Of a DNA stretch of 64,000 nucleotides, positions 29,501-41,435 are shown in pieces. Below the pieces are notes generated by a model. The model was not told the origin of the DNA. It saw nothing but the letters and a program-made list of their open reading frames with translations, and did not search any database. Every line of letters begins with the position of its first letter. Within the stretch, counting starts at the first letter, position 1. The DNA comes from Neelides folsomi. Lineage: Eukaryota; Arthropoda; Collembola; Neelipleona; Neelidae. The position numbers and the translations under genes were made by a program. The stretch lies in the NCBI GenBank assembly GCA_034687125.1, contig JAQGBZ010000068.1, forward strand, positions 124,001 through 188,000. The letters run 5' to 3'.

Positions 29501-30530
29501 TGCCTTTACATCAATTTCCAATTCACATAAAGAAGTTTTCATTAGCTCAGGTGGACCGGACAACTCGGATGAAAGCTCTTCTAAATTCCAATATCGTTCA
29601 ATGGAACTTGCTGAAGATGAAGCTTCTTCATTGTGAATCGAATTAAATGAAAAATGGCGAAAACGTACATTGAGGTAGTGTATCATATTCATCCCATATA
29701 AATTAAAATCAATAAAAAATTGTAATACGTATGGGATGTGAGACTCAAATGTTTGAAATTTTCTGTCTAATATAGTTCCGCTCTGAAATTTTAAAAACAA
29801 TATTTAGTAATATTCCTTTCAAATTAATTATTTATTATTTAGCATAAACACAAGTATCATTAGAATTATGATTTTCCGTAAAACAATGAGAAGTTATAGA
29901 TATTAATATTCTACCTGTAAAAGTTCGGTTGCTTTTGAAATTACTTTATGAGTATAAAAGTAAATTTTAAAAAAGGAAGTTTCGTTAAGATGAAATCCGT
30001 AGAAATTTCTGAAAGGGAAATAATTTAATTAAGACTATGTTATATAAATTTTGTAGAAAATAAATTAAATGAAAAATTAACAAACCTTCCTTTAGTTTTG
30101 ATAATTTTAAAAACATATTGTTGTCGGCTATTATGTTGAGTTCCATAGGATGCGTTAATTGCTGCATCAAGTGATGTAGCCAATCGATAATCAAAATTTT
30201 GAATAGATGGATCGTTAAGGACGTAAATATAAGGAAACACTCCGTGAATATTTGCACACGTCTTCTGACCTAATGATTATAAATTTAATATAAATATTAA
30301 TTACATTTCGTTCATGTTTCCTGGACGTATTATAACGCACCTTTAGGGGTCGATCCGTAAATTCTTATAATGGGAACCTTTTTAATTTCTGTTCCCCTAA
30401 AAGAAGAATACACCAAATCATATGCAGGGTTTGGATCAGCAATGTAAGGTTCGGCAATTACAATTCTGTGGCAAAATAAAGATTTTTTCGCCAATTCCAA
30501 AATAGAATCTGTATCGGATTCTTTACTCAT
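23512..30530 (-). CDS. REV3L: DNA polymerase zeta catalytic subunit (REV3)
   Basis: REV3 is the family B polymerase that extends from mispaired or damaged primer ends in translesion synthesis, together with REV7 and the POLD2/POLD3 subunits. The N-terminal domain is clear (VPIIRIYGSTPKG, CANIHGVFPYIYV, FESHIPYVLQFFIDFNLYGM). A large, mostly disordered exon (27611-28988) follows. Polymerase motifs are intact: A, DFQSLYPSMIIAYNYDFSTC (about 25.85-25.9 kb); B, ANVTYGYTSANFSGRMPS; C, VVYGDTDSMF. In the exonuclease-like domain SIEVH replaces an active Asp-x-Glu, as is usual for this polymerase. The C-terminus has two cysteine clusters: CVIC with CEMC (zinc, CysA), and CSNC with CINFTC (iron-sulfur, CysB). 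I estimate about 1,600 residues, near yeast Rev3 and roughly half the vertebrate protein, because the central region is short. The start at 30530 fits the conserved N-terminus, but a short upstream exon is possible. Confidence 0.96.
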
Positions 30531-31064
30531 TGCATCTAGGAAAGCAAGACATTATTTTCACAAATCATGTATTTATCAAAGTATTTTCATATGGTATTAA
30601 TTTAAAATGTTTGGTAATTTTATAACTTATGTTAAATATGTATAAAGGCTTACCGGTAGAATTTTAGAATCTTTCTTTTTCTAATCAATTCTTATGAAAT
30701 CTGAATACCAATTAATAGGTATATTGTAATAATGAAACTTCAAAAATATCCACCATTGAAAATCATTCAATATAAGAGGCATAGAATTTAATTTAGCATT
30801 AGAATCAATTAAAACTATATAAACAACCACATATAAATCGTTTAATTTTAAAGGTTAATAAAGGTTACTAATTACGAAAAGACGAAAATCATTTCATTCA
30901 ATTCCAAAACAAAAGAACGAATGCCGAATGACGCGAAAAATGCAAAATTTCGCACCTTACAGCTTTTATAAATATTATGGAATTTCTCATTATTTACCTC
31001 TTACAATTAATGAAAGGGGATTCGTGAATTCGAGATTTTAAATTAATTAGTAATTATTTATAAA
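30531..31064. promoter_or_regulatory. Divergent region between REV3 and the THAP remnant
   Basis: This AT-rich segment presumably contains the REV3 promoter on the minus strand and whatever once drove the THAP gene on the plus strand. No conserved core element or exon is evident. Confidence 0.4.
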
Positions 31065-31442
31065 ATGCCTACATCTTGTGCAATTGCAGAATGCAAACAA
31101 ACAGGCAATAATAAAAATTTAATGTTCCATAAATTTCCTAAAGATTAAAACTTGAGAAAATCTTGGATTCAAAAGTGCCAGAGGAAAGATCTATTTAATC
31201 CTTTGATATCCCATGTTTGTTCGGAACACTTTTTACCTACGGATTACAAAAGAGATTTGAAAAACGAATTACTTAATTTGCCATTAGTTAAAAGATTAAA
31301 TTCAAATGCTATTCCATCAATTTTTCTTTCCCGAGAAACAAGTAAAACAGTACAATCGAAACGAGGAAATCGAAAATGCAAAAGGGAAAAATTACAGAAG
31401 TTGATTATTATTACAATTCACAGAAAGGAAAATCGATTCTGA
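31065..31442 (+). pseudogene. THAP zinc-finger gene, interrupted by an in-frame stop
   Basis: THAP domains are C2CH zinc-finger DNA-binding modules found in host regulators and in P-element transposases. The frame begins MPTSCAIAECKQTGN and carries the full signature: Cys-x4-Cys, FHKFPKD, the invariant Trp in RKSWIQKC, CSEHF (Cys-x2-His), and the closing NAIPSIF that matches the family's AVPxIF box. A TAA at 31146-31148 (codon 28), between FPKD and NLRKSWI, interrupts it. No splice pair there would remove the stop without deleting conserved residues. Beyond about residue 100 only a lysine-rich stretch follows and the frame ends. It may be a recent pseudogene, a transposase fragment, or a gene with a sequencing error. 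The finger residues are all still present, so decay looks young. Confidence 0.75.
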
Positions 31443-31846
31443 AGAAAAAAATTTCCAATTTATGAAAAACAGCGATGTGATTTGAATGATAAAATAAACA
31501 ATATTGTGGTAATTGAACTTGAAGATGTAACATCTTAATAATAATAATAATAATAATAATAACAGGGGCATATAAGTTGGTATAAATAGCAATGGAAAAT
31601 GCCATTTATCCCATACTACCCGCTTTTAACTAGCATTAAGTATTTTGGATTTTGGAAGCCATTTTGTCAATGAATAGTTAATTAATTTAACATGTTTTGG
31701 AAGCCATTTTGTCAATGATAAGTTAATTAATTTAAACATGTTAAATAATACGTAATATAGTTCAGTTTAATATCTCAATTTTTAAGTACATACCTTCATA
31801 ACACAAAAATATTAAATGTGTTTTAAACAAACAATTTGAATATCAA
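31443..31846. repeat. Spacer with AAT microsatellite and a tandem 45-base duplication
   Basis: An AAT trinucleotide run lies at about 31538-31562. A roughly 45-base unit is present twice in direct tandem (31651-31694 and 31695-31740), differing by only a few bases. The POLR3B stop codon lies just beyond, so this is its 3' flank. No coding sequence was recognised. Confidence 0.75.
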
Positions 31847-34800
31847 TTAATCGATTTTCTTAAGTTTAATTCTTGGGACAATGTTCATTGATTGAAGCTC
31901 TTGAAATAAGAGTTTACAGGCATATGGAATTTTAATTGAGTAAACATCTTGACTGGACTTGCAGCCGTGACACCTATAAATTCAAATGAAAGAACATGGA
32001 AAAATTGATTAGATAAACAAGACAATTAAAATTAAGAAATTGAAGAAAATTAAGGAAAATGACAATTACCATCCAGAGTATCCCATAACTCCACAGTTAT
32101 TACAAACGTCTACTTCGAACACATCACTTGAAATCATAAGTCTTTCGGTGAGTAGGGCCGAAGCTCCATAGCCGATAAGGCAATCTCGTTCCATTTCTCC
32201 AAGTCTAAGTCCTCCCTCCCTTGACCGACCTTCTGTAGGTTGGCGTGTCATCACTGCCCTTGGTCCCCTCGCCCTCGCATGCATTTTGTCAATCACCATA
32301 TGCTTCAACTTTTGATAGTAAACCTGAAAAATTACCAATGAATAAATATTGTAAATCATTAAATATTGAGGAAAAATAACTATTTTGATTTTACTGGTCC
32401 AGAATAGATGTATCCAACCAAGGGTTCTCCAGTGATTCCTGAATAGAAAATGTCTTTCCCTTGGTAATTGTATCCATTTCTGAACAAATCTTCACACACG
32501 TCTTCAACTTTGGATCCTCCGAAGGCTAAATTTAAAAAAGAAATTAACTACTTATATAATATGTAGTAGATAGATTTCGATCAATCATTAAATATTATTT
32601 CATCATTTTCAAAGATAAATGGTACAGATGTAATTTTTCTGATTACCAGTTCCATAATGAAATTTCCCATCAATAGCTCCTGCTTTTCCTGCCAATAGCT
32701 CAATCAGCTTCCCAACAGTCATTCGCGAGGGAAACCCATGAGGATTCATTATCACATCTGGGCATATGCCTGTATCATTAAATGGCATATCCTCTTGATT
32801 CACAATTAGTCCTATAACAAACAAAAGTATTTAATTTTACAAAATTAAATTAATTTTAATTACATCGAGCGTGATCAAAGGTAAAATAATTAGTTATATT
32901 AGTAGTATTTTAAAAAATTACCAGTTACACCCTTTTGTCCATGACGGCTACTGAATTTGTCTCCAATCTCAGGTCGCCTTGTTTGTCGAAGGAGAACTTT
33001 GAATATATAGGCATCCTCGCTGTTGGACGAAATCATGACTTTCTCTATGTATGAAGGCATTGGTCCTTTATACACAATCGGAACATCTTTGAAATCTCCT
33101 TGTTTTTTATCTTCGTCAGTCGGTGAAATTGGCATTGTGGTGGCCATCGGCATGGACTTGTTGATCAGAATCTAATCAATAGAAATTAATAAATATTTAC
33201 AAATAACATATACATATAATATATTTATGTACCTATGTAAATTAAAAAAGCATATTTACTTGTTTGTTTTCAACACATTCTCCCGGTCTTGCAATTCCAT
33301 CAGCATCAAGACATGCATATCGTGGAAGCGGCTTCTTCGTTTCTGCATCGATCATGGGACCAAGAACTCTATCGAATGACTGATTGGCATATCTTTTCAG
33401 CGTACATTTCGTGTTCCGATAAACCAAACATCTCCCATAACCTCGATCGAGAGAAGCTTTATTGAGAATTAAGGCGTCTTCAATGTCATAACCGCTGTAG
33501 CTCATGACACACACAATTGCATTTTGTCCAGCAGGGAGTTCTTCAAAATTGATAAGCTCAATTGTCCTCGTTTTCACCATCGGTTTATGAGGATAAACAA
33601 CATTGTACATTAAAGTGTCAATACGATTCTTTTGATTTAACCCGATAGTCCCTGTAAACAAATAAATGTGAGATTAATGACTTTTATTACAGTTAAATAT
33701 TATTTAATTTTGGATGAATAAATAAATTATTATTTTCCTAACCCATAGCTTGCTTTCCCATTGCACATTGATAAGTATTCCTTGGGCTTTGATTGTGATG
33801 GGGATAAGGAACGAGACCAGCACAAGCTCCCAAAAGTGTAAAAGGCTCAATTTCCAAATGAGTCGTATTGTGTTTGATGTGTCGCTCGTACAAGGCAATG
33901 AGAGAATCGTTTTCTTCGTTCACGTCCAAGTACTCGAGAATCCCATCAGTAATAAAGTCATTGAAAGTTCTCTCTTCACATATAAGTTCATCAATTTGGT
34001 ATTGTTTCAGTTTCGGAATTCCGTTTTCGACTATGGCGTATGGCCGACAAAGACGGCCACCATCCGAGCTGATGTAAATGCTTCTCATGGCATGATCAGC
34101 ATAAATAGAGACAAAGTAATGGACAAATCCTCGTCGTCGCATTTTTCTGAACAACTCAACGACCTCATTACATTGAGTGCAAACGCCTATAATTCCCCCA
34201 TTGAGGAAAACCAAGTAGTTTGACGGATCGTGAATTTCTTCTCCAGCCAAAAGCATCACGTCTTCAACGCCAATGTTAAAAATGACTTCTAAAACTGGAC
34301 CCTCTTCTACTTCAGTGGTGATATGGGACAAAAGTGCAAGATTCTTCACCAACCCACAAGACTAAAAAAAATTATATTATTTTATATTAATATTTTTAAT
34401 AGTGAAAATTAATAAATATAATTTGATAATAATTTGCTAAAATTAGTTAATTCCTGTTTGTGAGGGCTGAGAAGCTATATGTGTATAATATAATATAAAA
34501 ATAATAAATCACCTCTCCTTCTGGAGTGTCGGAAGGACAAAGCATTCCCCATTGAGAGGATTGAAGTGATCTCGGCCCTGATACTTTTCTCGTCTTTTCA
34601 AATTGAGAATTAACTCTTGTCATCATCCCAAGTGCAGAAATGTAGGAAAGACGCGATAAAACTTGAGTAACGCCGAGTCTCTCCATTCGAAATCGCTTTA
34701 TAATCCAATTGCCCTGTAAAGAGTCATTTGTAAGAGAACTTTAAGCAATAGCTTAGAGTTTTAATTTAATTAACCTAGCCTCAATGTTTAAAATGTATCT

Positions 34801-36853
34801 GAATATAAACTTCATTTGTACCGTTGAAATTGCATGCTCCAAACCATTCGTGATCTGATCTTGTCTCATATGAGTCACAACGTCAAAAACTGCAGCTTTT
34901 AATTTAGGAATATTCTTCTCGGCAATTAATTTGAGCTTCGAACATTAAAAATCATTATTTCCATCATGTAAATATATAAATTTAACTGTATGAATTATTA
35001 ATGTATGTACTGTATTGTACAAGAATCAAATTTAAATGACATTACATTTTAAAATTTAATTTTACCTCCCAATTGAATTTCTTAAATAAATCCTCAAAGA
35101 GTAGGGAAAGCAACGATCCAGCAAGTTCCATCCGCTTGTTTCCGTAATAATCTCGATCGTCAAGCAATGAGCGATCAGCTTGAGCTTGAATCACTTTCCT
35201 CACCATCAAACCGGTATACATCGCTTTTAATTTGAAATTTAAGTGTTCAACCTAATAAAATAAAAATATTAGGTAATTTAATAAAAATTTGTTCCTCACA
35301 CTGAATTTTGACAATGTTTATTAGTAGATTTTTCTTACAGGAATATGAGCAAGAATTGTTGTAGCGAGAAGATCGAAAACGTCGTTTTCTGGAAAATCTT
35401 TCTTTGCTGTTCCAGGAGTTTGTTGACCAAATTTCTTTTGGCGGATTTTATTATAAATGTGTTTTACAGCTTGGGCTTGGGTGAAAATTCCCATTTTGTG
35501 TGACTCTTCGATGGACGGCATAAGACGGGATAGAATGAAATCTTCAGTTCCTATGAGCTGAATGATCTCTTGGTCAGTTTCAATTCCCATTGCTCGGAAG
35601 AAAATGAATATCATGACATCCTGCATAAAATGAAATAAAAGATTAGCAATTGGATTTAACCAATGGTCCAATTTACAGTAATTTACTCTTACATCTTGAA
35701 GGGCATTATGACGAAGGTAATATTTTCCCTGTTTGATAATGATATTAGTTCGAGATTTCTTTTCATGAGTGCTGCTGGTAACTTGACATGTCACTTCTCC
35801 GCGTTTGTCTTCTTCCACAATCAAACGATTTTTTGAAAGTTGTTCTTGTATCAGAATTACCTATGTTGAAACAATAAATAAAATCATTTAAGTCAAATTG
35901 AATTACCAAGACTTGATTCTAATCATTTAATTTATAATCAATAGGTTTAGGTAATAGGTTTAGTATAATTTACGATCATGGATAAATGTTATTCAAGTTT
36001 ACCTTTTCCGTTCCTTTGATAATAAAATAACCCCCTGGGTCATAAGGACACTCGTTCAATTTCGAAAGTTCGGCATTGTTCTTATCATTGAGAACACAAT
36101 TCGAACATCTTAACATCAGTGGCATTCTAAAATCAATTAAATGGTGATAATCAATTTCAAATACAATTATAAAGTTAACTAACCGTCCAATCGGCAGCCC
36201 ATCTTTTTTGACTATCTGACTACCGCTTCGAGTATATTCGATATCAACGGTGATTGGAGCAGAGTAAGTTAAATCCCTTAGTCGACATTCGTGCGGAGAT
36301 GACTCCTTTGTGATATTGAATCCTTCTTCGACTTCGGGAGTTCCAACATGAACATTAAGATACCTTTAGAAAACAAATATTGAAATTAAAATGACAAAAC
36401 TAGCTTAATAATTGAGTATTTTAACATCAATTATATTATTAAAAAACTGATTTGTAAAGTTTTAAATATTATTTACTTCAAGTAAAATGTCTGATCAACT
36501 TCACAGGTAACTTTATAATTAGCTTGCACAATTTTCTTTATATCAGTGGTGATAAAATAATCAAAAGAATCAATGTGCTGCTTCACAAGCCCTTTTATAC
36601 CCAAAAACGCTGGGACCAATTTCCATTTATCCTATTAAAAAATCTTCCAATTAATGACGAAGTTTAATTTTAAGAAAAATAAATATAACAAAGTATTTCG
36701 TGGTTATATATAATTAAATACCTTAATTTCTTTAATCGGCGCCGTATCAATATGTCTTGGTTTGGTAATTTTGGGAACTTCGACTTTCTCTTCACTAACT
36801 TTGGGGGGTTTTTCAACAATGGTGACTTCTTCGTTTACTGGCGATTTATCCAT
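31847..36853 (-). CDS. POLR3B: DNA-directed RNA polymerase III subunit RPC2
   Basis: This is the second-largest catalytic subunit of Pol III, which makes tRNA, 5S rRNA and U6. About 14 short-intron exons run from [10 protein letters not shown] (36853) to the tail [10 protein letters not shown]. Diagnostic blocks include [159 protein letters not shown]-like, [16 protein letters not shown] (nucleotide-addition site) and [20 protein letters not shown]. The C-terminal zinc site is CNNC with CHGC. The sequence follows RPC2 rather than the Pol II subunit RPB2 in nearly every block, for example [20 protein letters not shown]. The N-terminal 40 residues are lysine- and glutamate-rich and not conserved. 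It lies 751 bases downstream of UTP25 on the same strand. Confidence 0.97.
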
Positions 36854-37604
36854 TTCCAATAATCTCAAATAATCTATGAATTTTTAATTCAATTGATATT
36901 TATATATTGTAATGACATTAATTTACTTTAATAACATAAATAAAACTTATTATAATTTAATAATACAAGAAGTATTAAAATTAGCAACAATAGCAATGTG
37001 AAAGCGAAAATGAGCAAAGTTCAGATTTCAGATTTCAGAAGTTCAACAAATAAATTAGCAAAGCCGAATGCCGCATGATATTTAAATTCCACTTTTTATT
37101 TCCTTACTTTATCCCGAGATTTAAGTCATTTTCTCAATCTAAACATAAGTGTTTCATATATTACAAATTTATTCTTTGTTATTATTTCCCAAAATGCAAT
37201 TAACAATTAGGTAATTCTTTTACAATGTTTATTTAGTTGTCTTCAAATTTTTAATGCTAAATTAATAATTTATAAACATTATTAGTCGATGAGGGAATTT
37301 TGACGGGTTATATTAAGAAACGTATCCGTTTCATATGCTATTTAATAAACTATTTTAACTTGATTTAAGTAGGTACATTAATTAGGTTATCTCGAATATG
37401 GGTGAGCGGTGAGAATAATTATGCCATTTTAACACTTTACATTCTCAATCAGTTTTAATCTTGATTATTTATATTGGATATAAAAATAACAATTAACAAC
37501 ATTATAGATATTGGATACATTATTTAAATTGATTAATAGGGAAACATTTATCTATAGGATTATATAAATAGTAGAGGTATGATATAAATAAATAAACAAC
37601 TTAT
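36854..37604. promoter_or_regulatory. Intergenic region upstream of POLR3B
   Basis: It separates the UTP25 stop from the POLR3B start, so it carries the UTP25 3' UTR and the POLR3B promoter. A short tandem of TTTCAGA words lies at about 37023-37040 near the likely transcription start. The rest is AT-rich and featureless. Confidence 0.45.
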
Positions 37605-40600
37605 TCAATCGTTAATAAAAGCATGAGTGTTTTTTGCCGCAGAGATCATATGTGAGGCTCTTTCAGTCCCAACAATTCGATTAAGCCTTGGAGCGTCATA
37701 CTTACAGTAAATGACATTAACTGTAGCATTTTTCCTCTGTGTGACTTTTCTGCTTTGGAACTCTTCCTGAAATATAAAATAATGATCGTTTAATAATATA
37801 ATCTATAATATTTATATAAGTATATATATATATATATAATATATATCAAAAATATTTAGATGTATCAAAAATACATATGAAATTAATGTTATTTACCATA
37901 TACAATGTAATGTCATAATAGATATTTACATGAGTAATAATATTAGTATACTGATCTGATAAATGGCATTTACCTGCATGAAATTGACAATTTCAGAATA
38001 AAAATTTGGTTTTTCGGGAAGCTGGTAAAAGATCAAATGGCCAATTCCCCTCAAAGTGAATCTTTTGAAAAAATGAGCTCTTTCCGTATAAAGAAAGAAA
38101 TGTGCTTTGTTGTGGAAAAAGTAGTCACGAGCTCTAGCAATTTTATTGTCCTAAAATAAACAAATCCTTGTCTATTAATATCATTTTGTTCTCTAATAAA
38201 GTTAAAACACTTATCTATGTAATTAATTATTTAAATGTAAATACCTTCGTGTATTCGCAAATTTGGACAAAACTGACTCGCTCTCGTTTAAAATGATTCC
38301 GTAGACGAACAAAATCAAAGTAGGAAGAAACAAAAATAAGCGTGTGGTCCATGAGAGATTCTTTAAAATTAGGTAAAACCTTATTGACGAAATATTTGAA
38401 TCTTTCTTCATTGGAATTATTCAGTGTACAATCGAATCTTTGAAAAACCTACAAAACCAATAAAAGATAACAAATATCTTAAATTTCATTTTTTATCAAT
38501 ACACTTTTCAAAATGTAATGTAAACATTGCATATTAAGTTAGGTCATTCAAATTACAGATAGATTCGAATTCATATTGAACTATGTATTATGTATGGTCA
38601 TTAGGTTATTACTAACCTGTGGGATTTGAAGGGTCACTTTCATAATGTCTCCTCTTAGAATTGGATTAGCAACTTTGACAATACCAGCAAAATTTCTTGC
38701 ATATTTTGAAAAGAGACCATAATGCTCTGGGCATTGGTATGAACTGAAAACGAGAGTTTGGCAGTAATACTTTGTGAGCCCTTCTAATGCCCATGGACGA
38801 ACTCTTGCAAAATCCGTTCCGTGGGTTGTAAGGGGCTGAAGGTGTAAATGTTTCATCAGTTGCAACAAATGATCCCAGTTCTATAATAATTCATTTATTT
38901 AATATATGTATATTAAATTAATTTATACGTTAGATTGATACCGAATAAATTATTCCAAAAAAGTTGAGTTTTTACCTGCATTAGAAAAACTTCTGCTTGG
39001 TCCATTATGACCAATTCAATTGATGCCAAAAAGTCATAATCTCGAGATCTATGTAAATATATAAAAAGTTTATTAATAATTGATTTTGAATGAAATAGAT
39101 CACAAACCTCTCGTTATCGGCCCCAACTATAAGACGAAGCCCCAATGGAGAAGCAACGATAATGTCAGATGAGTAAAATGGCGTATATAACTGTAATCGA
39201 AATGTTTACATCATAAGTTAAGATTTAAACTAACAATGATTTTAATTCTAATTCTATAGTAAATTAATTGTATTTGTTAATATAACATGAGATATTTACC
39301 TTAATACTCTTTTTCGTGACTGCAATGCCAATCTTAAAATTATCATCAACATTTCCAGAAAATGTAGAAACATAATCTCCAGGTTTGGGATTAGTCTTTG
39401 GCATAAAAAGTGTTTCTCCTCCAAATTCTTCGATTAGCCTTTTTTTATTCATTACATTGCCTTTTTCTTCTTTTAGTACAAAGGAAATGAGCGTTTCAAT
39501 TATTCTAAGGAAATAAAAAAGAAATTTACGTTTATATTCAGAATTTCGTAAATAAGTTCGTTAGTTAACTAATACATTTGAATGTTATTTTTTACTTGAG
39601 TCCACTGGCTTTAAAAGGAACCAAAATCAGAATTTTGGGTCGAACGAGGCCTTGGTCACGAAATTCTTCAGGGACCTCAACTCTATCTTCCATCTTGGCA
39701 TTGTGATGAATAATCCGTGTCCTTGTCTTTAAAATGTGATTGACTGCATGAATGCAAAAAGCCTAATTGATAACAACAAAGATAGTATTAGAATATTGAG
39801 AAACAATTGGAAATTGGAATTAAACTTAGGAATTGATATTTCAAAAGTAATACATTTCTTATTCCTTCTTCGCTGTCTGAAGTTCTCTCTGGGTAATAAA
39901 AGTCACAATAGTTAGAAATACTTCCCAAGATTTCTTTTTGCATTTGTGTTAACACTTCTCTGCTTCCATCGGGAATGAAATTCTAGAATTCAAAATTAAA
40001 AGAAAAAATTAGTTAATAATAAGAAATGACCAAATTGTTCGATTTGGTCATTTCTTGAATTTTAATATCCTTATTAATAATAAAATTCTTACCTTATTCG
40101 CCTCTGGGATTCGTTTTGAAAGTTGAAGCTTGAAATAAAATTGATCAGTGTTAATAGGCGATTGATTAAGAAACGAAAGATTGGGCAAAGTGACAAACTT
40201 TAAATTCTCTTGCGATGTCACATTTACAATATTTGATCCACTTTTAAAATTCTCGACCTCTTTATCATTCAATTTTAAAGAAAAATATTCAATGTTGTTC
40301 AATTTGGGCAAAACTAGGCAAGCTTTTTGGGAATACGGTCTTTCTTTCTTAATCTGAAACAGGACGTCTTCTGGTATTTGCCTCTCAAAGTGAAGTAAAA
40401 AAGGATCAGCAACCTCAGGCTATTCGTATAAAAATCCATTTAGAATGTATTTTTTCATATGCTTTATATCAAATTGCTTAATTAACTGCAATTTGTTAGT
40501 AGAAATTCATATAAAACAAAAGAGAATGCCGAATGTATTATTTATTTGTTAAAGGATAATTTATATTAACAAATAGTACCTTATACTCGTCATCGACTTC

Positions 40601-40645
40601 GCAATCAGTAATCGCAACTTCTTCAGTAATTTCTATATTGTCCAT
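37605..40645 (-). CDS. UTP25: U3 small nucleolar RNA-associated protein 25 (DEF homologue)
   Basis: UTP25 (DIEXF/digestive organ expansion factor) is a nucleolar small-subunit processome component needed for 18S rRNA maturation. It has a DEAD-box-like fold but lacks the classical ATPase signatures. About nine exons start [20 protein letters not shown] and end KNTHAFIND. Conserved blocks are [57 protein letters not shown], the degenerate motif [86 protein letters not shown] and [19 protein letters not shown]. The N-terminal acidic region is much shorter than in vertebrates. One intron (about 39984-40092) contains a perfect hairpin. Its start lies 348 bases from kish on the opposite strand. Confidence 0.95.
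40021..40056. repeat. Perfect hairpin inside a UTP25 intron
   Basis: Arms 40021-40035 and 40042-40056 are exact 15-base reverse complements around a 6-base loop (TGTTCG). The hairpin sits near the centre of a roughly 110-base intron. The outer flanks (TTAATAAT- and ATTATTAA-like) can also pair loosely, so much of the intron could fold on itself. Confidence 0.85.
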
Positions 40646-40993
40646 TTTGATTATTTTGTAATGGAAATTTAAAGAATAAAAGATAAATCGCTTATAATTA
40701 GAATATAAAATCAAAATTATTTTTATGTCTTCGAGTTTACATGTGCTACCGGCGCTTCAATAAGGATAAAGGCTGCGCTTGGAACTTTATAAATTTGAAA
40801 TTTCTATAAATTTGTCATACACAATAAACAGAATAAACTTCATTGATTGAGTTAAATTGAGGATCTGACTGACGTGTGAGTAACAGCAATTTAACTAGTA
40901 ACATTATCTTTGGAGTATTTTCTTAATTGAGTTTTATATAACTGCACGAATGTGGATCAACTAACGTACATTAATATTAATTAAATTTGAATC
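40646..40993. promoter_or_regulatory. Bidirectional promoter between UTP25 and kish
   Basis: Only 348 bases separate two start codons pointing away from each other. A short less-AT-rich core (about 40745-40785) lies in AT-rich flanks. Both genes are likely constitutive. No TATA box or other element can be assigned with confidence. Confidence 0.6.
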
Positions 40994-41435
40994 ATGGTAA
41001 GAACTATTATGTTTAACATTTTACATTCATCTAAAATCTTGATAAAATAACATTTATTAATATCATACTCAAATTTATGTGATTTACAATTTTAATTTTA
41101 ATTGTCTTTTATTTCAGTCGGCTTTATTCAACTTTCAAAGTTTGTTGACCGTCATTGCCCTCCTCATATGTACTTGCACTTATATTCATTCTGTCGTCCC
41201 AGGAATTCTCGATAGAAATAAAACCGGGTAATTATTTGGAAATCACTGACATAAATATCTCTTTATGGAATTCTGCTAATTGTAATTTAATTAAACTGGA
41301 ACTAATTAACAAAATGAATATTCTACAGAGTTGTTGGAACTTTTTGGAAATGTGCCAGAATTGGGGAGCGTTTGAGTCCATGGGTTGCGGTTTCTTGTGT
41401 TCTTCTCGCCTTCTCGCTCCTCTTCATACAATAAC
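40994..41435 (+). CDS. TMEM167A: Protein kish (TMEM167A), early secretory pathway
   Basis: Kish is a tiny two-pass membrane protein of the Golgi and early secretory route. Three exons are needed: the first holds only ATG (40994-40996, followed at once by GT), the second is 41118-41227 and the third 41329-41435. The joined product is 72 residues, the usual length. It reads [20 protein letters not shown] for the first membrane segment, then [32 protein letters not shown], and a second hydrophobic segment ending LLFIQ. The match to TMEM167A is close throughout. The split start codon exon means a plain open-frame search misreads this gene. An AATAAA at 41808-41813 is a good poly(A) candidate. Confidence 0.97.

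Noticed and set aside
33750-34223. 157-residue plus-strand frame
   Set aside because: Antisense shadow of a conserved POLR3B exon.
33242-34352. First impression of RNA polymerase II subunit RPB2
   Set aside because: Blocks such as [25 protein letters not shown] and the C-terminal CNNC/CHGC site follow the Pol III subunit instead.
40745-40785. CCGGCGCTTCAATAAGG resembling the MITE sub-repeat
   Set aside because: Only one short partial match in a promoter, with no inverted tips or TA duplication.
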